From assembly GCA_900541795.1 (NCBI GenBank), contig UQLC01000023.1, positions 1 through 29,037 on the forward strand: 29,037 nucleotides of DNA, in the 5' to 3' direction. Below, one piece after another: positions 16,119-22,695 of this stretch. Below the pieces are notes generated by a model. The model had not been told where the DNA came from. It did no database searches and was given only the letters and a program-made list of their open reading frames with translations. Numbering within the stretch: position 1 is the stretch's first letter; each line of letters opens with the position of its first letter. Made by a program: the position numbers and the translations under genes. Origin of the DNA: an uncultured Collinsella sp. (GTDB lineage: Bacteria > Actinomycetota > Coriobacteriia > Coriobacteriales > Coriobacteriaceae).

Positions 16119-16227
16119 TCGACGCTGCGCGGTCCGCATTTGGGCAATCTGACGTTCAACTTCAAGGGCGCGACCAGAAGGTCAGCGCCCTTTCGTTTCA
16201 CGTCGCCTTGCCTCAAATGCGGCCCGC
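16119..16227 (-). ncRNA. Candidate structured RNA/repeat element, copy A
   Basis: After TCGACGCTGC, three nested helices can be drawn. P1 is 16129-16147 with 16208-16227; P2 is GACGT (16151-16155) with ACGTC (16200-16204); P3 is 16164-16175 with 16180-16192, carrying a one-base bulge and an AGAA apex (TTCT on the minus strand). Copy B at 24721 has the same architecture with compensatory changes in all three helices. Two G-U pairs in copy B exist only if the minus strand is the RNA, which is why that strand is given; the position right after a stop codon would instead suit a + strand 3' UTR. A DNA hairpin repeat of REP/MITE kind is the alternative. Confidence 0.5.
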
Positions 16228-16304
16228 TCGCTGACTTATGCTCAACCAGCGGCGCCTTAGACGTTGGGAACGTTCCTTTTCTGCCGGCAGTTGGGGACAG
16301 TCCT

Positions 16305-16358
16305 AGTCGTTGGGGACGTTCTTAAATGACTAGTCATCCAAGAACGTCCCCAACGACT
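16305..16358. repeat. 19-bp perfect inverted repeat, GTTGGGGACGTTCTT family
   Basis: AGTCGTTGGGGACGTTCTT (16305-16323) and its exact reverse complement (16340-16358) enclose a loop that is itself palindromic (ATGACTAGTCAT). Degenerate partial units flank it (GTTGGGGACAG near 16290, ACGTCCCCAATGAGT near 16371). A related array is at 24873-24949. Confidence 0.8.
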
Positions 16359-16435
16359 ACTCATTTAAGTACGTCCCCAATGAGTACCCAATGAGTGTGT
16401 GGGCGATCGGATTTTCCCGCTCGCCGATTTGTGTC

Positions 16436-16463
16436 TTGAAAAATGTATATAACGACTATAACG
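16436..16463 (+). promoter_or_regulatory. Promoter and candidate GntR operator of the exporter gene
   Basis: TTGAAA (16436-16441) and TATAAC (16457-16462) form a promoter with a short 15-bp spacer. The -10 lies inside GTATATAACGACTATAACG (16445-16463), which matches the PTS-operon site at 17735-17753 at 14 of 19 positions and the 23870-23883 site (inverted) at 13 of 14. This suggests a common repressor, most simply the GntR protein encoded at 23923. Confidence 0.5.
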
Positions 16464-16503
16464 TAGTGTGAAACATATTGGAAACAATACCGAGGAGGCT
16501 GCG

Positions 16504-17586
16504 TTGAAGAAAAGCAATCTGGGCTATGTGCTGGTGCTGATCGCCGCGCTTATGTGGGGCAGCATCGGAATCTTTGTAAACGGCATCTCGGCCATGGGCG
16601 TTTCGTCCCAGAGCATGGCTGCCTTTCGCTTGTTGGTCGGAGCGCTTATCTTGGCGCCGGTCCTGATGTTTATGGGCTGCCGTCCGGGTGAGGGGTCCAC
16701 CGTGGCTCAGGGTCCGCTGGCCCTGTTCAAGGCAAGCCCTAAAGAGCTTGTTCCCTGCGCGCTTGTCGGTATCGTCGGTCTGGCCGCCGCCAACACCTGT
16801 TATTACGAGTGCATGGGCGAGGTGGGCATGTCCACGGCCTCGGTGCTGCTCTACACCTCACCGGTGTTTGGCGTCATGCTCGGCCGCGTGCTTTATCGCG
16901 AGGACGTGACCCCCAACAAGCTCGTTGCCATTGTCTTTAACATCGTTGGCTGCGTGCTTGCAGTGACCAATGGCGACCTTTCCGGTTTTCATTTTTCGGT
17001 TTGGGGCGTCACATCGGGCGTGATTGCAGGCCTTTGTGGTGCGTCGCTCGCGGTGTTTAGCCGGATAGCAACCAAGACGGTCCACCCGCTTGCTGTCACG
17101 TTTTGGGGCTTTGTATTTGGCGGTGCGGTTATGGCAGCTATCGCGGCTCCGTGGCCGGATGTCGCCGCGGCAATGTCGCCACAGCTGCTGCTGTTGTTCC
17201 TTGGCTTTGGACTCATCCCCACAGCCGTGGCTTACATCTTATATATGCAGGGTCTGTCCATGGGGCTCGAGACATCGAAAGTTCCCGTCGTAATGTCTTT
17301 CGAGACGGTCGTCACCGTACTGGTGGGCATTGGTGTCTATGCCGAGCCCGCCGGTGCGATCAAGGTTCTGGGCATTGTGCTGGTGCTCGCGTCCATCCTG
17401 ATCATGAACACCGACTTCTCCAAGCTGCGCAACAGTGTGTTTGTCGGTCATGTCATTGAGAGCATGACCTTTAAGCCCAATGCGTGGTGGACCGAAAAAT
17501 CGCAGGACATGGATCTGTTTAAGGAGCGCACCGGCATCGCGCTGGAGCCCACCGTGCAGGAAAGCCCCTGGTACTTTGTGCGATAG
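16504..17586 (+). CDS. DMT superfamily (EamA) transporter, possible amino acid exporter
   Basis: A protein of about 360 residues with ten hydrophobic helices in two EamA repeats; the first starts at LGYVLVLIAALMWGSIGIFVNG. EamA proteins are mostly metabolite or amino acid exporters. After the tenth helix comes an unusual polar tail of about 45 residues (KLRNSVFVGHV to SPWYFVR). The TTG at 16504 is chosen as the start because GAGGAGG lies 6 bases upstream and the hydrophobic repeat begins there; an in-frame GTG at 16468 is closer to the promoter but has no binding site. Its promoter shares an operator-like motif with the PTS operon, which suggests a role in the same pathway, such as disposal of the released amino acid. 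That role is inference. Confidence 0.85.
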   Translation: MKKSNLGYVLVLIAALMWGSIGIFVNGISAMGVSSQSMAAFRLLVGALILAPVLMFMGCRPGEGSTVAQGPLALFKASPKELVPCALVGIVGLAAANTCYYECMGEVGMSTASVLLYTSPVFGVMLGRVLYREDVTPNKLVAIVFNIVGCVLAVTNGDLSGFHFSVWGVTSGVIAGLCGASLAVFSRIATKTVHPLAVTFWGFVFGGAVMAAIAAPWPDVAAAMSPQLLLLFLGFGLIPTAVAYILYMQGLSMGLETSKVPVVMSFETVVTVLVGIGVYAEPAGAIKVLGIVLVLASILIMNTDFSKLRNSVFVGHVIESMTFKPNAWWTEKSQDMDLFKERTGIALEPTVQESPWYFVR

Positions 17587-17734
17587 GGGATTGCGCGCAG
17601 GGTCTGACCTCGGGTTATCCAGCCAGTGCCGACCTACCCAGCCCCAACGTTTCGATTACGTTAAACCCGTCAACGGTCGATTTTCACCCGCGAGCGGTCT
17701 TTATACTAATTAGCAATATAAGCAACGTATAAGA

Positions 17735-17753
17735 CGTTATAATGACCATAACG
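17735..17753 (+). promoter_or_regulatory. Candidate operator/promoter of the PTS operon
   Basis: CGTTATAATGACCATAACG contains half-sites CGTTAT and ATAACG seven bases apart. A TATAAT (17738-17743) lies inside it, and another -10-like TATACT is at 17702-17707; neither has a good -35 box, as expected for a regulated promoter. The dyad ends 6 bases before the AAGGAGGAGG ribosome binding site. It resembles the sites at 16445 and 23870. Confidence 0.55.
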
Positions 17754-17769
17754 AAAAGGAGGAGGCAAG

Positions 17770-18693
17770 ATGAATCAGATCATTCTCGCATCTCATGGCG
17801 GCCTGGCCGCAGGCGCCAAAGACACGCTCGAGATGGTTCTCGGCGACGTGTCGAACGTCCACGTCGTGTCGCTTGCTCGTGACGACAAGGAGCCCATCAC
17901 CGATAAGGTGGACGCCATGATCGCCACGTTCAACGCGGACGACACCGTCTATGTGCTGACCGATATGCTCGGCAGCTCGGTCAACAACAGCATGGTCGAG
18001 CTTTCCAAGAACGGCACGAAGTTCACGGTTGTCAGCGGTTTCAACATTCCGCTGGCACTGACGCTCGCTATGAGCCCCGTTCCCGTCAAGGGCGCCGAGC
18101 TCGCGGCCCTCATCAACGAGGCCCGCACCGGTCTGACCAACCCCAACGCACCGGTCGAGGCTGCCGCGGCTCCCGCCAAGAAGGCCAAGGCGTCCCGTCA
18201 CAGCTCCGGTCCCGCCAAGATCGTCCTCGCACGTCTTGACTACCGTCTGCTGCACGGCCAGGTCGTCTTTACCTGGACCACCAAGGTTCAGGCCGAGCGC
18301 ATCATCGTCGTCGACAACGCTGCCGCCAACGATGACATCAAGAAGGGCGCTCTTAAGCTGGCCAAGCCCCAGGGCGTGCGCCTGAACGTCTTCACCGTCG
18401 AGCGTGCCCTCGCCAAGATGGACAAGCTCAACACCCTCGGCGAGCGCGTCATGTTCGTCTTTGGCAACACTGCCGAGATGCTGCAGTTCTGCCAGGGCTA
18501 CAAGCTCGACGCCATCAACCTGGGCGCCACCGCCAACCACGACGGTGCCGATCAGGTCGGCGGCAAGGACAGCTCCGTCTTCCTCGACGCCACCCAGAAG
18601 GCCGACGTCAACCAGCTGCTCGACATGGGCATCAAGCTCTACGTCCAGCAGACCCCTACGTATCAGAGCGTCGACATCGACGCCAAGCTGTAA
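17770..18693 (+). CDS. PTS mannose-family EIIAB fusion
   Basis: A 307-residue cytoplasmic phosphotransferase. The EIIA domain (about 1-123) has the phospho-acceptor His9 in ASHGGLAAG. An Ala/Pro/Lys-rich linker (about 124-148) joins it to the EIIB domain (about 149-307), whose active His162 lies in ARLDYRLLHGQV. Phosphate passes HPr to His9 to His162 to the sugar. The AB fusion is the ManX/ManL layout rather than the separate A and B subunits of the Salmonella Gfr system. It heads the operon EIIAB-EIIC-EIID-deglycase. AAGGAGGAGG precedes the ATG. Codon choice (TTC, ATC, GTC, CTC favoured) is that of a highly expressed gene. The substrate is inferred from the deglycase downstream. Confidence 0.93.
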   Translation: MNQIILASHGGLAAGAKDTLEMVLGDVSNVHVVSLARDDKEPITDKVDAMIATFNADDTVYVLTDMLGSSVNNSMVELSKNGTKFTVVSGFNIPLALTLAMSPVPVKGAELAALINEARTGLTNPNAPVEAAAAPAKKAKASRHSSGPAKIVLARLDYRLLHGQVVFTWTTKVQAERIIVVDNAAANDDIKKGALKLAKPQGVRLNVFTVERALAKMDKLNTLGERVMFVFGNTAEMLQFCQGYKLDAINLGATANHDGADQVGGKDSSVFLDATQKADVNQLLDMGIKLYVQQTPTYQSVDIDAKL

Positions 18694-18729
18694 TCAACCA
18701 GGCTTTTGCCTGACTGAAAGGAGAAGGGT

Positions 18730-19524
18730 ATGAATACGTTCATCAGTGCGGTGCTCGTCGGCCTCGTCGGCGTGTTCTGCATGTGGGACTCCCGCCTGCT
18801 CGGTCGTCTTAACTTCGAGCAGCCCCTCGTTGGCGCTACGCTCGTCGGTCTGCTGCTGGGCGATGTGCCCACCGGCCTTGCCGTCGGTGCCGCCGTCGAG
18901 CTCGTGTCCATGGGCCTGGTGCAGGTCGGCGCCGCCGTTCCGCCCGATATGGTCCTGGGCGGCATCGTGGCCGCTGCCTTTGCGTGCCTGACCGATGCTT
19001 CCGCCGAGACCGCCATGACGATCGCCATCCCGGTCGCCGTCCTGGGTCAGCTCCTCGGCATCGTGTTCCGTTCCATCATCGCCGCCCTCACCCATGTGGC
19101 AGATAGCGCGATCGATAACGGAAAGTTCAAGACCGCCTACCGTATGCACATCTGCGCCGGCTCCGGTCTGTACGCCGTCATGTACTTCCTGCCGATCTTC
19201 CTCGCCGTCTTTGTTGGCACCGACCTGGTTCAGGCCATCGTCAACATGGTTCCCGAGTGGCTGTCCACTGGTCTTAACGTTTCGACCAAGATCATGACCG
19301 CCTACGGCTTGGCCCTGCTGCTCACCATGATGATCAAGAAGGGTATGACTCCGTTCCTGTTCATCGGTTTCCTGCTCGCCGCTTACCTCAACCTGTCCGT
19401 CATCGCGGTCGCTCTGATCGGTGTGTGCCTGGCTGTCGTCTTCATGGGCTTCAAGTTCAACGGTTCCCATGCAGCCGCCGGTGTCGATTCCGACTACGAT
19501 CCGCTCGAAGACGACGAAGACTAA
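18730..19524 (+). CDS. PTS mannose-family EIIC membrane component
   Basis: A 264-residue integral membrane protein of the EII-Sor/Man C type, forming the sugar channel together with EIID. Signature segments include FEQPLVGATLVGLLLGDVPTGLAVGAAVELVSMG and the PPDMVLGGIVAAAFA stretch. The short acidic tail (DSDYDPLEDDED) is cytoplasmic. It follows the AB gene after 36 bases with GAAAGGAGAAGG before the ATG, and precedes the EIID gene by 13 bases. Confidence 0.93.
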   Translation: MNTFISAVLVGLVGVFCMWDSRLLGRLNFEQPLVGATLVGLLLGDVPTGLAVGAAVELVSMGLVQVGAAVPPDMVLGGIVAAAFACLTDASAETAMTIAIPVAVLGQLLGIVFRSIIAALTHVADSAIDNGKFKTAYRMHICAGSGLYAVMYFLPIFLAVFVGTDLVQAIVNMVPEWLSTGLNVSTKIMTAYGLALLLTMMIKKGMTPFLFIGFLLAAYLNLSVIAVALIGVCLAVVFMGFKFNGSHAAAGVDSDYDPLEDDED

Positions 19525-19537
19525 GGAGGAACACACT

Positions 19538-20371
19538 ATGGCAACCGCAACCAAGGACGTGTCCCTGAACAAGAAGGTCAGCCAGTTCTTCTGGCGCTCC
19601 TGGGCCATCCAGGCCTCTTGGAACTACGAGCGTCAGATGAACATGGGCTTCCTCTACGGCATGGTTCCCACGCTCGATCGCCTCTATCCGGATGAGTCCG
19701 ACCCTAAGCAGCTCGCTGCTAAGAAAGAGGCTTACCACCGTCACATGGCGTTCTACAACTGCACCCCGCAGACGAGCGCTTTCATCCTGGGCCTCGCCGC
19801 CTCCATGGAGGAGGAGTACGCCAAGGATCCCGAGAACTTCGATCCCGATTCGATCAACGCGGTCAAGACCTCCCTCATGGGTCCGCTTTCCGGCATCGGT
19901 GACTCCTTCTTCCAGGGCACCATCCGCGTTATCGCCTTTGGTCTGGGCGTTCAGCTGGCTCAGCAGGGCTCCATCATGGGCCCGATCCTGGCCATGCTCA
20001 TCTCCATCGTCCCCTCTGTGCTGATCACTTGGTTCGCAGCCAAGATGGGCTATCAGGGCGGTCATGAGTACCTGAGCAAGCTTCAGGGCGGCGACCTCAT
20101 GGAGAAGCTCATGTATGTCTGCGGCATCGTGGGCCTTATGTCCGTGGGCGGCATGATCGCTACGCTGATCGGCGCCACCACCCCGCTGCAGTTCGCTGAG
20201 GGCACTGTCGTGATCCAGGACATCCTGGACGGCATGATGCCCCAGATGATCTCCCTTGGCCTCACTGGCCTTATGTACTGGCTCATCAAGAAGAACGTCA
20301 ACACCGGTTGGCTTCTCGTGATCGCCATCGTGGGCGGCATCGCCCTCTCCGCGGCCGGCATCCTGGCCTAG
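19538..20371 (+). CDS. PTS mannose-family EIID membrane component
   Basis: A 277-residue EIID protein. The N-terminal cytoplasmic part has FFWRSWAIQASWNYERQMNMGFLYGMVPTLDRLYPD and the family hallmark FNTxP-like region as YNCTPQTSAFILGLAASMEE. GPLSGIGDSFFQGTIRVIAFGLGVQLA follows, then C-terminal membrane helices. AAGGAGGAA lies just before the ATG at 19538; an in-frame ATG at 19421 lies deep inside the EIIC gene and is not used. Transcription probably continues through two hairpins to the deglycase gene 197 bases downstream. Confidence 0.93.
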   Translation: MATATKDVSLNKKVSQFFWRSWAIQASWNYERQMNMGFLYGMVPTLDRLYPDESDPKQLAAKKEAYHRHMAFYNCTPQTSAFILGLAASMEEEYAKDPENFDPDSINAVKTSLMGPLSGIGDSFFQGTIRVIAFGLGVQLAQQGSIMGPILAMLISIVPSVLITWFAAKMGYQGGHEYLSKLQGGDLMEKLMYVCGIVGLMSVGGMIATLIGATTPLQFAEGTVVIQDILDGMMPQMISLGLTGLMYWLIKKNVNTGWLLVIAIVGGIALSAAGILA

Positions 20372-20405
20372 TCGCGACTAAGCGCCTAACCGCTTTCCCC
20401 CGGGG

Positions 20406-20436
20406 GCCTGCCTGGCATCCCATACCCCAGGCAGGC
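20406..20436 (+). terminator. Hairpin between EIID and deglycase 2 (attenuator-like)
   Basis: GCCTGCCTGG (20406-20415) pairs perfectly with CCAGGCAGGC (20427-20436) around an 11-nt loop; the tail is TTCC rather than a T-run. It may weaken read-through or stabilise the upstream PTS mRNA rather than fully terminate. Confidence 0.45.
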
Positions 20437-20450
20437 TTCCATCCCTATAC

Positions 20451-20476
20451 GTGACAAAGGGCAGTCCCTTTGTCAC
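20451..20476. repeat. Perfect 11-bp hairpin repeat
   Basis: GTGACAAAGGG (20451-20461) pairs with CCCTTTGTCAC (20466-20476) around CAGT. It belongs to the small AGTCCCTTT/CTGTCCCTTT hairpins scattered in this region. There is no T-run. Confidence 0.75.
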
Positions 20477-20568
20477 ATCCTCAACGGGCCGGCGACTCGG
20501 TCCAAACCACGGTAACCCTGCGAGCGCCCGGCAATGTGGCGCCGCAAAAATCGAAAGGAATGTGTCAG

Positions 20569-21552
20569 ATGTACGAGATCGACCTTAACCTCCCTAAGCA
20601 GATCGTCGCTGACGTCCTGTCCAACCACGAGATCCACAGCGTCGCCTTCGTCGGCTGCGGCGCTTCCATGTCCGACCTTTACCCCGCCAAGTACTTCCTG
20701 GCCAACAACACGGACAAGCTGAACGTTCAGATCTTCACCGCTAACGAGTTCAACTACGACACGCCTTCCTGGGTCAACGAGCACACCTTCGTGATCACCT
20801 GCTCCCTCGGTGGCTCCACGCCCGAGACCGTCGAGGCCAACAAGACCGCCAAGAAGCACAACTGCCCGGTCGTCTCCCTCACCAACAAGGCTGGCTCCGC
20901 TCTGACCGTCGACGCCGACCATGTCATCGTTCACGGCTTCCACGCCAACTACGCTGCCAAGTGCGAGAAGCCCGGCTATGCCATCGCTCTTGCTGTCGAG
21001 ATCCTTCAGCAGACCGAGGGCTATGACCACTACGAGGACATGATCACCGGCCTCACCAACGTCTTCGATCTCTGCGAGAACGCCGCTCAGCACTGCAAGA
21101 AGCTCGCCAAGAAGTTCGCCGAGGACTTCAAGGACGACAAGATGATTTACTTCATGGCTTCCGGTGCCTCCGAGAAGATGGCTTATTCTCACGCCGCCTT
21201 CCTGTTCACCGAGATGCAGTGGATCGACGCCGCCGCCTACAACACCGGCGAGTACTTCCACGGCCCGTTCGAGGTTTCCACCGAGGGTAAGCCCTACGTC
21301 TTCTTCATGTCCGATGGCGCCACCCGTCCGATGGACGCCCGCGCCCTCACCTTCCTTAAGCGCATGGGCGCCAAGGTCGCTCTGATCGACTCCAAGGACT
21401 ACGGCCTGGCTGACGTCGTGCCCGCGAGCGTCGTCACCTACTTCAACCCGCTGCTGCACCTTGCCGTTATGCGTGAGTACGGCAACCAGATCGCCGAGGC
21501 CCGTCAGCACCCGCTGACCATGCGTCGCTACATGTGGAAGCTTTCCTACTAA
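20569..21552 (+). CDS. SIS-domain deglycase, GfrE/FraB-like (paralogue 2, PTS-linked)
   Basis: A 327-residue double-SIS protein, the likely deglycase for the product of the adjacent PTS. Glu215 (TEMQW) and His231 (GEYFHGPFE) fall within one residue of the numbering I recall for the FraB catalytic pair (Glu214/His230). The phosphate loop is SLGGSTPET (79-87), near canonical, and the end RRYMWKLSY is family-typical. GAAAGGA at 20553-20559 is well spaced only for the ATG at 20569, not for ATG 20560. Expected reaction: 6-phosphorylated fructosyl/glucosyl amine plus water to hexose 6-phosphate plus amine. The amino acid part cannot be read from sequence. Codon use resembles the PTS genes. Confidence 0.87.
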   Translation: MYEIDLNLPKQIVADVLSNHEIHSVAFVGCGASMSDLYPAKYFLANNTDKLNVQIFTANEFNYDTPSWVNEHTFVITCSLGGSTPETVEANKTAKKHNCPVVSLTNKAGSALTVDADHVIVHGFHANYAAKCEKPGYAIALAVEILQQTEGYDHYEDMITGLTNVFDLCENAAQHCKKLAKKFAEDFKDDKMIYFMASGASEKMAYSHAAFLFTEMQWIDAAAYNTGEYFHGPFEVSTEGKPYVFFMSDGATRPMDARALTFLKRMGAKVALIDSKDYGLADVVPASVVTYFNPLLHLAVMREYGNQIAEARQHPLTMRRYMWKLSY

Positions 21553-21586
21553 TCACAAGTAAGTAGACCTTACGGGTTGATTGAGA

Positions 21587-21617
21587 GGGGATGGGGTTTG
21601 CGCCCCGTCCCCTTTTT
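21587..21617 (+). terminator. Rho-independent terminator of the PTS-deglycase operon
   Basis: GGGGATGGGG (21587-21596) pairs with CCCCGTCCCC (21603-21612; one G-T pair) and is followed by five T residues. It lies 35 bases after the deglycase stop. Confidence 0.9.
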
Positions 21618-21653
21618 GCTCTGGGGAGAGCGTGTCTGTCGCGTCGCAAAGCC

Positions 21654-21697
21654 CCAGATAAAACCTACCAAAATAAACCTGTCCCTTTTTGGCAGGT
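21654..21697. repeat. Dispersed CCTACCAAAA..TTTTTGGCAGG repeat, copy 1
   Basis: A 44-bp unit (CCAGATAAAACCTACC... to ...TTTTTGGCAGGT) that matches 23788-23831 at about 40 of 44 positions and forms a stem CCTACCAAAA/TTTTTGGCAGG with one mismatch. It ends exactly at the ribosome binding site of the HAD gene and so forms its leader. Confidence 0.75.
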
Positions 21698-21711
21698 GGG
21701 AGGAGATGCGT

Positions 21712-22341
21712 ATGATCAAGGCAGTGCTGTTTGACATGGACGGCGTGCTGGTCGATACCGAGTGGTTCTACAACCGCCGCCGCGTGGCGTTTATGGAAGA
21801 GAAGGGGTTCCACTTTGATGAGATTCCCGATCTTTCGGGGTCTAATGAGCCCGCCATTTGGAAGTCTCTCGTGCCCGACGATGTTGAGCTACGCGAACGC
21901 CTGCGCGTGGAGTATAAGCAGGTCTACAGCCCGGACCATCCCGTTCCGTATGCCGAGCTGCTCAACAAGCAGACGGAGCCGGTGATGCGCGAGCTGCACG
22001 AGCGTGGCGTGAAGTGCGCTATCGCGAGCTCGTCCTATCGCGAGCTGATCGACGAGCTGGTGGAGATTGCCGGTATCGCCGACGTGCTGGACTACACCAT
22101 CAGCGGTCACGAGTGCAGCGCGTTTAAGCCCGACCCCGAGATCTACCTGCGTGCCATGGAGGCGCTGGGGGTGGAGCCTGCCGAGTGCCTGGTTATCGAG
22201 GACTCGCCTTTGGGCATCGAGGCTGGCAAACGTTCCGGCGCCCGCGTCCTGGCACTGCGCCCGCACGAGGGCGTCAACCTCGATCAATCGCGAGCCGATG
22301 CCGTTATTGATAATCTGACCGACATTTTGGCCGCTTTGTAG
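21712..22341 (+). CDS. HAD-family phosphatase / beta-phosphoglucomutase-like
   Basis: A 209-residue HAD hydrolase of subfamily IA with a helical cap. Motif I is FDMDGVLVDTE, with nucleophile Asp8 and acid/base Asp10. Motif II is CAIASSSYRELI, motif III uses the Lys in FKPDPEIYL, and motif IV is VIEDSPLGIEAG. This group contains beta-phosphoglucomutases and sugar-phosphate phosphatases. The start at 21712 is 6 bases from GGGAGGAG; ATG 21706 is too close. It follows the PTS operon terminator, so it is either driven by an unseen promoter or by read-through. A role in handling the hexose phosphate released by the deglycases is possible but unproven. Confidence 0.87.
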   Translation: MIKAVLFDMDGVLVDTEWFYNRRRVAFMEEKGFHFDEIPDLSGSNEPAIWKSLVPDDVELRERLRVEYKQVYSPDHPVPYAELLNKQTEPVMRELHERGVKCAIASSSYRELIDELVEIAGIADVLDYTISGHECSAFKPDPEIYLRAMEALGVEPAECLVIEDSPLGIEAGKRSGARVLALRPHEGVNLDQSRADAVIDNLTDILAAL

Positions 22342-22438
22342 TGTCAATCCGCCGCGAGAAGCACGGGTTCAAACGTTTTTTGCGGTGGACTGGCTCAATT
22401 TGGTTTCGATTTTGATCCGTTTGGCTTCGATTCGGACT

Positions 22439-22557
22439 AAGTGAGTAGACTTTTTGGTGCAGGACGAGCACAAAGCGCATCTGCTCTAGTAAAACCGCAG
22501 GTCACAGGGGTGGCGGTTTTGGGTGTGCTCTGCAGGTCGCGTAAAGTCTACTCACTT
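22439..22557. repeat. 119-nt nested hairpin element
   Basis: Three collinear helices enclose one another. Outer: AAGTGAGTAGACTTT (22439-22453) with AAAGTCTACTCACTT (22543-22557), 15 bp perfect. Middle: GAGCACA (22466-22472) with TGTGCTC (22524-22530). Inner: AAAACCGC (22491-22498) with GCGGTTTT (22513-22520). A similar AAGTAAGTAGACCTT string lies at 21557-21571. No open reading frame is contained. It could be a MITE-like or RNA element. Confidence 0.6.
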
Positions 22558-22618
22558 GTAATTTGGGCCTTTGGTCGTGGGGTTGCTGGTCCCGCTTTGG
22601 TTGTCGAGAGAGGGTGAA

Positions 22619-22650
22619 TTGAAGCGCCCCCGCACGCTCCATGCTACAAT
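22619..22650 (+). promoter_or_regulatory. Promoter of the YitT-family gene
   Basis: TACAAT (22645-22650) is preceded by TG one base upstream (extended -10). TTGAAG (22619-22624) could be the -35 with a long 20-bp spacer. The start codon is 46 bases further on. The stretch 22342-22438 before the hairpin element shows nothing I can identify. Confidence 0.55.
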
Positions 22651-22695
22651 CGCGGACATACCCCACAACTACATCTGCCTTCGAAAGGAGCCTCC

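Noticed and set aside
16468..16503. GTG at 16468 as start of the EamA transporter
   Set aside because: It lies only about 5 bases after the -10 box and has no ribosome binding site, while TTG at 16504 has GAGGAGG at ideal spacing.
20470..20568. Upstream in-frame ATG at 20470 as start of deglycase 2
   Set aside because: The added residues are encoded by a hairpin repeat and unconserved leader; the well-spaced ribosome binding site supports 20569.
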